64,000 nt of DNA from NCBI GenBank assembly GCA_006226375.1, contig SBHC01000062.1, forward strand, positions 1 to 64,000. Reading direction: 5' to 3'. The stretch is from Deltaproteobacteria bacterium. Its GTDB lineage: Bacteria; Myxococcota_C; UBA6777. Below, in pieces: positions 7,768-16,436 of this stretch; position 1 is the first letter of the stretch, and every line of letters starts with the position of its first letter. The position numbers and the translations under genes are program-made. The notes under the pieces are model-generated. The model searched no databases. It had not been told where the DNA came from and saw only the letters and a program-made list of their open reading frames with translations.

Positions 7768-10700
7768 ATGCAACGAATCTTTGTTATTCTAAGTTTGCTT
7801 CTTGTGTTTGGGGTGGGAGTTCTGGCGTGCAGCAAGAACAACACAACAGAGCCACCCACGAACCAGACCCCAACGAATCCCTTTGCCAACCAAAAGGTCA
7901 CAAGTTCTTCGGATGTACCTGGCCTTAAGGATGAGGTGTATGTCCTCAAGGTGGAATCCAACATCCCTCACATTTATGCCAAGAACAAAGAAGACCTGTA
8001 CTTTATGGCGGGCTATGTGACGGCCCGAGATCGCTACATCCAGTTTGAGTTGGGTCGCCGCCTTGGACAGGGCAAAGCTTCCGAGTTACTGGGCTCTTTG
8101 CTCCTCGACATTGATGTAGAAAACCGGACTCGCGGACTGGCCTACGTAGCTCAGCGCCTTGCCGATAACTTAAGTACAGAGCTACAAGCTATTTTCCAAA
8201 GCTATGCAAACGGTATCAATGTTTACATTGACCAGGTCAAAGCTGGAGCACTTCCAGTACCTGAGGAGCTCAAACTCGTTGGAGACCTGTTCGGCGTCAC
8301 GAAGCCTGCCGACTACATGCAAAAGGTTGGCGTCAAAGACATTTGCGGCATGGCTGCCGTCATTGTGAGCGAGCTAGGCTATGAATCCTATGACCTCACA
8401 CGTACCCAAATGTTTGACCGCATTGCCCCAGCATTTCCAAAAGATACACCGTTTCAAACCGAACGACTCGATGGCTTCCTGAACGACATTTTTCTTAATG
8501 TGAAGCCTCTGTTGGAACACAGCTCAGCCAAAGATTGGAATCCAAAAGATGGCAAGGTGAACCTTCCTTTGCTCCCCCATCAACGCTTTGTACCCCGCGC
8601 ATCGGGGCTACCCAAAGGAATGCTCCAACGACTGACCCAGCGAGAGCGCCGCTTTATGACGATGCTCGGCAAATCACACCACATGGACTTTGGCTCCAAC
8701 GGCTGGGTCGTTGCAGGAAGTCACACAACATCCGGTGGAGGCATTCTTGCTGGGGATGGACATTTGCCCCTCGGAATCCCTCCCCTCTTCTACCAGATGT
8801 GTCTGGACACCCAAACTCTTGGTAAGGGTGACATCAAACTCTGTGGTTTGTTTTTCCCAGGCCTGCCGTTTCTCGCGGTGGGAACGAACAGTCACATTGC
8901 CTGGACGCAAACCTACCTCCGCGGAGACATCACGGACTGGTACCAGGAAGAGATCAAGCTAGATACGAACGGAGAGCCGCAGTCTTCGATGTTTCAGGGC
9001 ACAGCACGCCCTCTCAAAAAAACCGAAGAGAGCTACAAGCTGGGCGACCCCTCCACGCCGGGTAGCTTTACAAAAACAGTGGTCCATCCTCGCTGGCAAA
9101 CCTTCGACGGTCGCTGGATTGTCTCCATGGAGGGAAAGTCTTACTCCTCCGAATCGTCCGTACCCAAGGGGCAAAAGGCATTTCGTTTTGGTTCGGAATG
9201 GATCGTCCCTGGCGACACCAACAACGATGGGAAGGTCTCAGCTGTTAGCTACGATTGGACAGCCTTTGACATCACCAAGACCTTGGAAGCCGTCCTTGGA
9301 TTCAGCCGCGCCAAATCGGTGAAAGAGTTCCAAGACCAAACCAAAAAGCTCGTAGCGTACGCCCAAAACATTGTAGTCACCGACAAAGACGGTGGTGTCT
9401 TGTATACCGGCTACAACGGAACACCGTGCCGTCGTGCACTCGGGTTCAAAGAGAAGGGCCAATTTCAACAAGGAGGACACCCACATTTCTTGTTGGACGG
9501 GACCCAATACGGAGGCTTCACCATACCCACGTTGGCCAACGGGCAGGTCGATGAGTCCAAGTCCAATGACCCTTCTCAATGTGTCGTTCCCTTTTCACAA
9601 TATCCCCAGCAGCTCGGCAGTCCGGCGGGTTACCTGATCACAGCCAACAATGACGTTGGTAACTTAGGCTACGACAACAACCTCGCCAACGATGCCTCCT
9701 ACGTTGGAGGACCTTACAACCTCGGGATGCGGGCCGAGAACATCACCCAAGGGCTCACTCCCCTGGTGAAGGACAAGAAGGTCGATGTCGCAAGCATGTC
9801 CAAAGTACAGGGTCGCTACAAATCGATAGTAGGTCAGCTGTTGCTTCCATCCCTTCTCAAGACCTTGGACGACGCCAAGGCGTTGCTTGGCTCGAAGCCA
9901 TCCTGGAACGATGATCAAAAAGCAGCCATGGCCATTTACGAGGCCAACCAGAAGAAGTTTCAGGATGTAGAGCAAAGACTCAAGGCCTGGAAGGACCGGG
10001 GTTACCTCGCTGAAAGTGGCGTCAAGACCTTCTACAACAACCCCACCGAAGCCCAGCAACAAGACTCCGTTGCAACGATGATTTTCCACACCTGGCTCCG
10101 TCAGTTGTTCCAACAGATCTTTGCTGACGAGAAGCTGGGAGATGTCTGGTCCTTGCGGGAGTCCGACCGAGTGGTACGCTCGCTGTACCTTCTCCTCGAA
10201 GGAAGAGGAGCCAACAATCCCAAAGGGCTGAAGTCATGGGTCCAACAAACCCAAGAGAGCGCGTTCTTCGACGTCCGAGGAACCGATCGGGTGGAGCGAA
10301 GCCTGGAGGTCATTCTTCTGGCGTTGCAAGAAACCCTCAAAGCTCTGGCGACCAAAGAAAGTGAGCCTGGGCTGGGCGGTTTTGGAACGGAAGACATGTC
10401 AGCATGGCGATGGGGCCTCCGACACATGGTTCGCTTTCCTTCCCTGTTGGAACTCTTTGCAGGCGGCAACCCTGCCGTTGCAGCCATCGGTGGACCTTTC
10501 GAGATTACCCCCAAGAAAGTCCCCCTGCGAGAGGGGCTTGCCAAAGACGACCCGCTTCAACTTCTCCCTGGTTTTCCCCGCCAAGGCGACAACTCAGCGG
10601 TGGATGCTGCCCCCCCTGGCTTTCTCAGCAAGACCTACTCCTATACTAACGGTCCTGTGATGCGAATGGTGATCCACTTAAACAAGGGTACAGTGGAGGG

Positions 10701-10863
10701 CGTGAATGTCATACCTGGGGGCCAATCGGGAGACCCCAACTCTACCTACTTTGCCGATCAGGCCAAGCTCTGGCTCGGGAATCAAACGGTACCCATTCGC
10801 TATCACGTCAAAGACTTGCTTCCAGGAATTCAAGAAACTCACGTATACAAGCCCAAACCCTAG
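7768..10863 (+). CDS. Penicillin acylase family (Ntn-hydrolase) lipoprotein
   Basis: A 1031-residue protein with a lipoprotein signal (MQRIFVILSLLLVFGVGVLAC, lipobox VLAC), followed by an Asn/Thr/Pro linker. The acylase fold shows NIPHIYAKNKEDLYFMAGYVTARDR near the start. The self-cleavage and nucleophile site is FGSNGW with Ser310 as the expected N-terminal nucleophile of the beta chain. AWTQTYLRGD and ITANNDVGN supply the usual downstream motifs. Family members hydrolyse amide bonds of penicillins, acyl-homoserine lactones or glutaryl compounds; the substrate cannot be read from sequence. At 1031 residues it is longer than the typical 750-850, with extra insertions in the beta chain. AGGAGAAGAGG precedes ATG 7768. 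Confidence 0.88.
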   Translation: MQRIFVILSLLLVFGVGVLACSKNNTTEPPTNQTPTNPFANQKVTSSSDVPGLKDEVYVLKVESNIPHIYAKNKEDLYFMAGYVTARDRYIQFELGRRLGQGKASELLGSLLLDIDVENRTRGLAYVAQRLADNLSTELQAIFQSYANGINVYIDQVKAGALPVPEELKLVGDLFGVTKPADYMQKVGVKDICGMAAVIVSELGYESYDLTRTQMFDRIAPAFPKDTPFQTERLDGFLNDIFLNVKPLLEHSSAKDWNPKDGKVNLPLLPHQRFVPRASGLPKGMLQRLTQRERRFMTMLGKSHHMDFGSNGWVVAGSHTTSGGGILAGDGHLPLGIPPLFYQMCLDTQTLGKGDIKLCGLFFPGLPFLAVGTNSHIAWTQTYLRGDITDWYQEEIKLDTNGEPQSSMFQGTARPLKKTEESYKLGDPSTPGSFTKTVVHPRWQTFDGRWIVSMEGKSYSSESSVPKGQKAFRFGSEWIVPGDTNNDGKVSAVSYDWTAFDITKTLEAVLGFSRAKSVKEFQDQTKKLVAYAQNIVVTDKDGGVLYTGYNGTPCRRALGFKEKGQFQQGGHPHFLLDGTQYGGFTIPTLANGQVDESKSNDPSQCVVPFSQYPQQLGSPAGYLITANNDVGNLGYDNNLANDASYVGGPYNLGMRAENITQGLTPLVKDKKVDVASMSKVQGRYKSIVGQLLLPSLLKTLDDAKALLGSKPSWNDDQKAAMAIYEANQKKFQDVEQRLKAWKDRGYLAESGVKTFYNNPTEAQQQDSVATMIFHTWLRQLFQQIFADEKLGDVWSLRESDRVVRSLYLLLEGRGANNPKGLKSWVQQTQESAFFDVRGTDRVERSLEVILLALQETLKALATKESEPGLGGFGTEDMSAWRWGLRHMVRFPSLLELFAGGNPAVAAIGGPFEITPKKVPLREGLAKDDPLQLLPGFPRQGDNSAVDAAPPGFLSKTYSYTNGPVMRMVIHLNKGTVEGVNVIPGGQSGDPNSTYFADQAKLWLGNQTVPIRYHVKDLLPGIQETHVYKPKP

Positions 10864-11082
10864 CCCTCCCCCAACTCCCTTTTGCTTGTAGAGTGCGTTT
10901 CAACCATCCACCATCCAAGCATGTCACAATCCGACACCCTTAGGTTGTATTCTTAGTCGCGAAATGGATCGTGAAGAAGGTATTGTCCTATTCTTCGTAG
11001 CGAATCATGTTGTTGAATTTGTGTAGCCAGCATGAACACAAACAATGTATGTCTTTGTGTTTCAAACCAAGGAGAGAACCCC

Positions 11083-11484
11083 ATGATGCCAGAGATTGTT
11101 TGGATCCCAACCGCTGTAGCGTTTGCTGTAAACTTTGTTGTGGGAGGTGTCTGGTATGGCGTCTTCGGAAAACCTTGGATGGCTGAGATGGGTCTCACGG
11201 AAGACATCATCAAAAATGAAAAGTGGCCAACACCTGCCTACCTCCTTGCGGCCGTGGGTTCGGTGGTTCAGGCCCTTGTGTTTGCGGCCGTTATGGCATG
11301 GGCCAAACCCACCAACCTGGGTGCCGTCATGCTCCTGGGTCTCAGCGTTGGACTCCTCGCAGCGTTCGCCACAATCAAGCACCATTCGTTCGGCCGAAAG
11401 AACTGGCGACTCTTGTTCATCGACGGCGGCAGCGATGTCGCAGGGTTTCTTGGGATGGCTCTCGTATTTGGCCTCTGGCCCTAA
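11083..11484 (+). CDS. DUF1761 family membrane protein
   Basis: A 133-residue protein with four predicted membrane helices. The family signature is in the first helix (FAVNFVVGGVWYGVFGKPWM). ATG 11083 is used because AAGGAGAG lies just upstream; an earlier ATG at 11032 has no ribosome site and adds an unlikely Cys-rich leader. Function of the family is unknown. About 220 bases of apparently non-coding DNA separate it from the acylase gene. Confidence 0.8.
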   Translation: MMPEIVWIPTAVAFAVNFVVGGVWYGVFGKPWMAEMGLTEDIIKNEKWPTPAYLLAAVGSVVQALVFAAVMAWAKPTNLGAVMLLGLSVGLLAAFATIKHHSFGRKNWRLLFIDGGSDVAGFLGMALVFGLWP

Positions 11485-11556
11485 TCGATCTCTTCAATTT
11501 CTGCCCTCCCATTGACCTCCTTCATCGAACTGATTCTCTCCACACCCGTCTGGATG

Positions 11557-11570
11557 GGTGAAATTTCACC
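11557..11570. promoter_or_regulatory. 14-bp perfect palindrome upstream of the NADAR gene
   Basis: GGTGAAATTTCACC reads the same on both strands and ends 31 bases before ATG 11602. A second, weaker stem (CACCC...GGGTG) overlaps its left side. It could be an operator or part of a leader hairpin; no regulator can be named. Confidence 0.4.
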
Positions 11571-11601
11571 TTGAGAAAGGTCGAGTTAACAGGAGAGAAC
11601 C

Positions 11602-12072
11602 ATGACCATCCAATTCTACCGAGCCGACGAACCTTACGGCTATTTGTCCAACTTCAGCCGTCACCATGTTTACATGGATGGCGAACGTTGGCCTACCTCA
11701 GAACACTACTACCAAGCCATGAAGTTCCCTACCGATCCGGAGCTACAAAAGCAGATTCGTTTTGCGAAGTCTCCTGGTGTAGCAAAGCGTTTGGCCTGGA
11801 AGAAAGACGTCCCTCTTCGACCAGACTGGCGACAAGTGCGTGACCAAGTGATGCTTGATGTTCTTCGCGCCAAGTTCACCCAGAATGAGGAGCTACGGCA
11901 AAGCCTGCTCAACACAGGAGATGCCCCTCTGGTGGAACACACCTACAACGACCACTACTGGGGCGATGCAGGCGATGGCTCCGGCGAAAACATGTTGGGC
12001 CAACTCCTTATGCAGGTCCGCGACGAACTTCGTGAAGCTGACGGAAACAAAGAAAACAACGGCTCTCGATAG
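11602..12072 (+). CDS. NADAR family protein (YbiA-like N-glycosidase)
   Basis: A 156-residue protein matching the NADAR/YbiA fold across its length: FYRADEPYGYLSNFS, WPTSEHYYQAMKF, HTYNDHYWGD and GENMLGQLLMQVRDEL. YbiA-type enzymes split N-glycosidic bonds of early riboflavin pathway intermediates, and other NADAR proteins act on ADP-ribosyl guanine. AACAGGAGAG precedes ATG 11602. It converges with the leftward lipoprotein cluster. The riboflavin genes at 56-58 kb are too far away to imply linkage. Confidence 0.85.
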   Translation: MTIQFYRADEPYGYLSNFSRHHVYMDGERWPTSEHYYQAMKFPTDPELQKQIRFAKSPGVAKRLAWKKDVPLRPDWRQVRDQVMLDVLRAKFTQNEELRQSLLNTGDAPLVEHTYNDHYWGDAGDGSGENMLGQLLMQVRDELREADGNKENNGSR

Positions 12073-12089
12073 CTTGCAACAAGCTATCG
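12067..12089. terminator. 10-bp hairpin shared by two convergent genes
   Basis: CGATAGCTTG, loop CAA, CAAGCTATCG form a perfect 10-bp stem at 12067-12089. It overlaps the TAG stop of the NADAR gene (12070-12072) and the end of the leftward 12084-16418 gene. There is no T-tract on either side, so it is not a classic intrinsic terminator; it may protect or end both transcripts. Confidence 0.5.
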
Positions 12090-15000
12090 CGTGCAGTCCC
12101 ACACAATCAAGTTGTTGTCTGCGCCGGCGGTGACCAGGGTTGTTCCGTTGGGATGAAAGCCCATTCGAAGGATTGTTTGGCTGTGGGTATCTCCTGCGCT
12201 TTGTATAACTTCTCCTCCCGTTGGTGAGAAGCTACCGCTGGAGCTATACAAGTCAAACATCTGCAGTCCTCCCTTAGAAAAACCCACCAACAAGCGTTGA
12301 CCGGAAGGATGGAACGCCACGCTGGTCATCGATTCGCTAACTTTCTGGCTCGTCAACGTTGCACGAACATTCTGTATCGAAGACGCCGAAGAAGCATCCC
12401 ACAGCTTCACATTGGAAGAGCCCGTTGCGACGGCCAACAAGAGCTGCTCTGGGTGCCAGGCCACATCCGTCACTGCACTACCGGGAGACAGGGGAGAGCC
12501 GACTTGCGTCCCCACGACCGAGAGAGTGTAGTCTGCTCGCTTTTGGGTGACCTTCACATCCCACACTTGCACTGTGTTGTCAGACAAGACGACAGCAAGG
12601 CGTGTACCGTCCGTACTCCAAGAGAGCGATCGGACCGCTGATGTGTGCTGAAACTGGGCAAGCAGAATGTCGAATGGGCCGAGGTAACGGTTGAAGAAGC
12701 TAACATTGTTCCCTTCTGCAACAGCCAACAGGAAGTGAGATGGATTGAACGCAATATCGGTCACTCCGTTGGGGCGTTTGGGAGAGGCAAGATTGGGCAA
12801 CGTGGAAGTCAACGTGTCGTAAATGAGTCGGCCAGTGCCATCCGCCATCCCCCAGATGAGATTGGTGGAACCTCCAGGTTGTGAGAAGAGAGAAGCCGAA
12901 GTCATAGCACCTGCCGGACTCATGCTGCTATCCTTCCTCCACTTTCGAGTCACAAGACTCCAAAGCATCACCTTCTGCTCACCGCGGGCAAACGACAACA
13001 ACCACTCCCCATGCTTTGACACTTCAAGATGTGTCACGTTCTGGGTGTGGGTACGGGACGTCGAACTCAGCAGACTGCTCGTGACAGACGATGTGGCATC
13101 TCCGAAGCAAGAGACCGAAGGTGCCCAAACATGCGCACCTGAGCTACTTCCTGGACCGGTAAGAACACGACCTCCTATACCAGACACAGCCAAGGCCTGA
13201 ATCGACCATTTGTGCGCAAAGTTCAGCCGGAGTTGACGCTGCGACGATAGCTCCCAGGCCCGCACAATCAGGTCACTCTCACTTGTGGAATAAAGGATGT
13301 CCCCTTTGGGTCGAAACTGAAGAAACCGAACGCCACCCAACGGGGTCTGCAAGGTGGTTTCCAGATTCCAACCCAACGGATTCTTCGTGCTCCACACTTT
13401 GATAAATCCGTCATCACCGGCTGTTGCGACACGGTCTCCCAAAGAAGAAACGGCCACAGATACACCGTAAGGATTCTTTTCAGGAGTGTGGGTGTGCGCC
13501 AACGAAAACGGAGACGTCCAGGTCGCAGTATTCCATACCTTGACAACGCCATCAGCGCCGCCAGTGACGGCATACTTTCCTTGTGGTCCATAAGCCACAG
13601 ACCGAACCCCATGGGTGTGAGAGAGCGGCTTTGGTGTGGATAGCATCTTGCCAGAGCTATAGTTCCAACGAACAGCCACAGCGTTGATTGTCGTGGTGGG
13701 ATTCATTCCAAAGCGAAGCGCATAGCCCACCAGAATTTCCGGTTTGGTTGGATGAAACGCCACAGAGACAGCACCCAGGAAGGGATAAGAGCTTCCAACT
13801 TCCGCCTGCCCCGCCAACAAGGTTCGCAGCAAGGCTCCGGTAGACACGTCAAAGATCTGGACTCGACGGTCATCACCGGCCGTTGCGACAAGAGTTCCGT
13901 TCGGATGAAAGGCAGCAGCCCGCACAGAGAGCAAGTGGGCGACCTCAGGGCGAGGCGAGACCGGGTGTTTCAGAGTGGGATCCTTGAACTCCCGGATGTT
14001 GTTGCCTGTTAGAATGTCCCAAAGCACCACACGCCCGCTACGATAGGCAGACGACCCTGGTGTCTGACGTGTTCCCATCACAGCGATCGGTAACGTGGGA
14101 TGTGCAGCCAAAGCGGTGATCTGTTCGTTCGGCACCAACGTCGGCTTAACAAACCTTTCCGCATACGTTGGCAGCGCACAAGACAAACCGTTGTCAGGGA
14201 AACCGTCACAGTCGTTATCCAGACCATCACAGCGTGTTTCAACAGCCTCATAAAACGGCGCGCGACAGGGTCCAAGCACTCCGTTCACACAGATTCGATA
14301 CCCTTGCCCGCACACCCCTCTGGTTTCGATGCAGGAAGCTCGCACATCGGGGTCTTCGTCGACTTGACCATCGCAGTCGTTGTCTTTGCCATCACACAAG
14401 GTCTCTTTGGGTTCGTAGCCTGCTTGCGACGCGAGGTCACAGGTCCATGTTCCATTCTTGCAGACTTCACTCGCGCCCAGACATACACCGAAGAGGCTCT
14501 TGCACCGCGTCGACGAGGAGACCGGCGTTACACCATCATCAATGGAGCCGTTGCAGTCGTTGTCGATACCGTCGCAGACTTCCGTTGATGCGACGATAGC
14601 GTCGCTGCATTGGGGATTGTCCCAGGTTCCATCGGCTTGGCACGTTTGGACTCCCTGACGACAAGGCAACCGCAGCGTCGTTGGAAGCGCCACAGGGTAA
14701 CAACGTCGTTGGATGTCTTTGATGCATCGACATTTGCCTTGAACACACTCAGAAGAAGCATCACAGGCGTTGTCGATGGAGCCACAATGCTTGGCATCTT
14801 GCTGAAGATCGACACATTCACCCGTTTGGGGATGACATTGTCGCGGCGGCAAACAACACACCTGCGTTTTGGGGCAAACAGGCGCAGACACCGGACACGT
14901 CGAACATTTCCCCTTCACACAAACCTGACCTTGCGGGCAGGCTGTCCCACATGCACCACAATGGGACGTACTCTCCTGCAAGTCGACACATTCTCCAGCG

Positions 15001-16418
15001 CACAAGGTCGTTGAAGCAGGACACTCACACTTGCCTTGCACACAACTCCGCCCTCCCTCACAAACATTGTTGCAACCGCCGCAGTGACGGGGATTGGTGT
15101 TCACCGCAAAACAAGCACCGTCGCACAAGACTTCGTTCGATTGGCAACCACATGAGCCATTGAAACAAGGCTTCCCTTGGCAAGCATTACCACAGCTACC
15201 GCAATGATTGGGGTTGGTTTTGGTATCCACACATTGACCACTGCAAAATGTCGTGTTGTTTTCGCACTTCGGCACACATTGCCCTTTCAGGCAAGTCGCA
15301 TTTTGGCAGCGCAGTCCGCAGCCACCGCAGTTTTCGTTGGACGTTTGGGTGTCCACACACTGCCCATCACAACATAGTTTTCCGTCGCCGCAAAACTGGC
15401 CGCATGCGCCGCAATGTTTCGCATCGTCCGAGAGCAGAACGCAGGAGCCATCGCACAACGTTTGGCCGGTGGGACACACGCAAACGCCTTGTTCACAACG
15501 CTGTTGTGGCCCACAAGCATTGTTGCACGCTCCACAATGTCCTTTGTCAGATTGAAGATTCACGCAAGAGTCATCGCAAACGTTCGGTTGTTCAGCAGGG
15601 CACAGCGAAGCATTGGAGCAACCGTCGTTGGCGACACCATCGCAGTTTTCGTCAACGAGCGGAGTCTTGCAATCTTCTTTTTGGGGTAGGACTTCGTTCC
15701 TGCAGCTTCCCCATTGGCCGTTCTGACAAACTTGCGTTCCCGACTTGCAAGCCCCGATGTCACGGTTCTTTTGTGGTCCAGTGAAGCAGGAGCGAGTGTC
15801 TCCCAGCTTGCAGGTACAGCTAGGATGGTTGTCGATTTGACCGTCGCAATCGTTGTCCAAGCCATCGCATCGTTCGTCCACAGGCACCACCGCGCCCGCA
15901 CAGGGACCCCACCGGTTGTCTGTTTCACAGTATTGAGCGCCGGAGACACACTCCGCACGGTTCAAAGAAGCATCGGGTCCTGGATAGCAGGAACGTTTGC
16001 TCCCAGATGGAAAACAATCGCACGAAGAGTCCGCATCATCGACCTTTCCGTTGCAGTCGTTGTCCACACGGTCACAGATCTCAACAAGCGGTATCTGTTG
16101 CCCCAAACAAGCCGACCACCGGCCGTTCTCCAGGCATGAACGTACGCCTCCTTTGCAGCGTCCGACATCTTTGGTTCCTTCGGGACCTTCATAGCAAGGC
16201 TCTTGCTGACCGGGTTCGCAAGTTCGCTCCTGGCACGTGCCTTGGTAACAATAGATCGCTGGTGCCATAACCTTGCAGTCATCGGCATTGCGGCAGGCCC
16301 GAGGGACTTTCTGCAGACACCCCATACCACCAACGCTCCACAATCCTACGACCGCACACCACAGCCAGAGCCGTACGAGCGAAGACATGGATTGTTGGGA
16401 AGAGCGAACGATCGACAT
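12084..16418 (-). CDS. Giant lipoprotein: MopE-type metal-binding repeats, Stig1-like Cys repeats and WD40 propeller
   Basis: A 1444-residue protein with a lipoprotein-like signal (VVGLWSVGGMGC, Cys34). Residues ~35-270 and ~560-745 hold MopE-type repeats (CDRVDNDCNG, CDGLDNDCDG, CDGKDNDCDG). Residues ~270-550 hold Stig1-like modules of the form CxGxCVDxxxxxxHCGxCxxxC (DGSCVLLSDDAKHCGACG, SGQCVDTKTNPNHCGSCG). From ~750 to the end there are many WD40 repeats (GRVVLWDI, GVVKVWNT, NTVQVWDV, NNLIVWDC), enough for about two propellers. ATG 16418 has GAGG at good spacing; an internal ATG 16388 has none. It is a paralogue of the gene 18 bases upstream. MopE repeats are thought to bind calcium or copper; a surface scaffold role is inferred. 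Confidence 0.85.
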   Translation of the reverse strand: MSIVRSSQQSMSSLVRLWLWCAVVGLWSVGGMGCLQKVPRACRNADDCKVMAPAIYCYQGTCQERTCEPGQQEPCYEGPEGTKDVGRCKGGVRSCLENGRWSACLGQQIPLVEICDRVDNDCNGKVDDADSSCDCFPSGSKRSCYPGPDASLNRAECVSGAQYCETDNRWGPCAGAVVPVDERCDGLDNDCDGQIDNHPSCTCKLGDTRSCFTGPQKNRDIGACKSGTQVCQNGQWGSCRNEVLPQKEDCKTPLVDENCDGVANDGCSNASLCPAEQPNVCDDSCVNLQSDKGHCGACNNACGPQQRCEQGVCVCPTGQTLCDGSCVLLSDDAKHCGACGQFCGDGKLCCDGQCVDTQTSNENCGGCGLRCQNATCLKGQCVPKCENNTTFCSGQCVDTKTNPNHCGSCGNACQGKPCFNGSCGCQSNEVLCDGACFAVNTNPRHCGGCNNVCEGGRSCVQGKCECPASTTLCAGECVDLQESTSHCGACGTACPQGQVCVKGKCSTCPVSAPVCPKTQVCCLPPRQCHPQTGECVDLQQDAKHCGSIDNACDASSECVQGKCRCIKDIQRRCYPVALPTTLRLPCRQGVQTCQADGTWDNPQCSDAIVASTEVCDGIDNDCNGSIDDGVTPVSSSTRCKSLFGVCLGASEVCKNGTWTCDLASQAGYEPKETLCDGKDNDCDGQVDEDPDVRASCIETRGVCGQGYRICVNGVLGPCRAPFYEAVETRCDGLDNDCDGFPDNGLSCALPTYAERFVKPTLVPNEQITALAAHPTLPIAVMGTRQTPGSSAYRSGRVVLWDILTGNNIREFKDPTLKHPVSPRPEVAHLLSVRAAAFHPNGTLVATAGDDRRVQIFDVSTGALLRTLLAGQAEVGSSYPFLGAVSVAFHPTKPEILVGYALRFGMNPTTTINAVAVRWNYSSGKMLSTPKPLSHTHGVRSVAYGPQGKYAVTGGADGVVKVWNTATWTSPFSLAHTHTPEKNPYGVSVAVSSLGDRVATAGDDGFIKVWSTKNPLGWNLETTLQTPLGGVRFLQFRPKGDILYSTSESDLIVRAWELSSQRQLRLNFAHKWSIQALAVSGIGGRVLTGPGSSSGAHVWAPSVSCFGDATSSVTSSLLSSTSRTHTQNVTHLEVSKHGEWLLSFARGEQKVMLWSLVTRKWRKDSSMSPAGAMTSASLFSQPGGSTNLIWGMADGTGRLIYDTLTSTLPNLASPKRPNGVTDIAFNPSHFLLAVAEGNNVSFFNRYLGPFDILLAQFQHTSAVRSLSWSTDGTRLAVVLSDNTVQVWDVKVTQKRADYTLSVVGTQVGSPLSPGSAVTDVAWHPEQLLLAVATGSSNVKLWDASSASSIQNVRATLTSQKVSESMTSVAFHPSGQRLLVGFSKGGLQMFDLYSSSGSFSPTGGEVIQSAGDTHSQTILRMGFHPNGTTLVTAGADNNLIVWDCTR

Positions 16419-16436
16419 AACAAAGCCTCAATCAGC

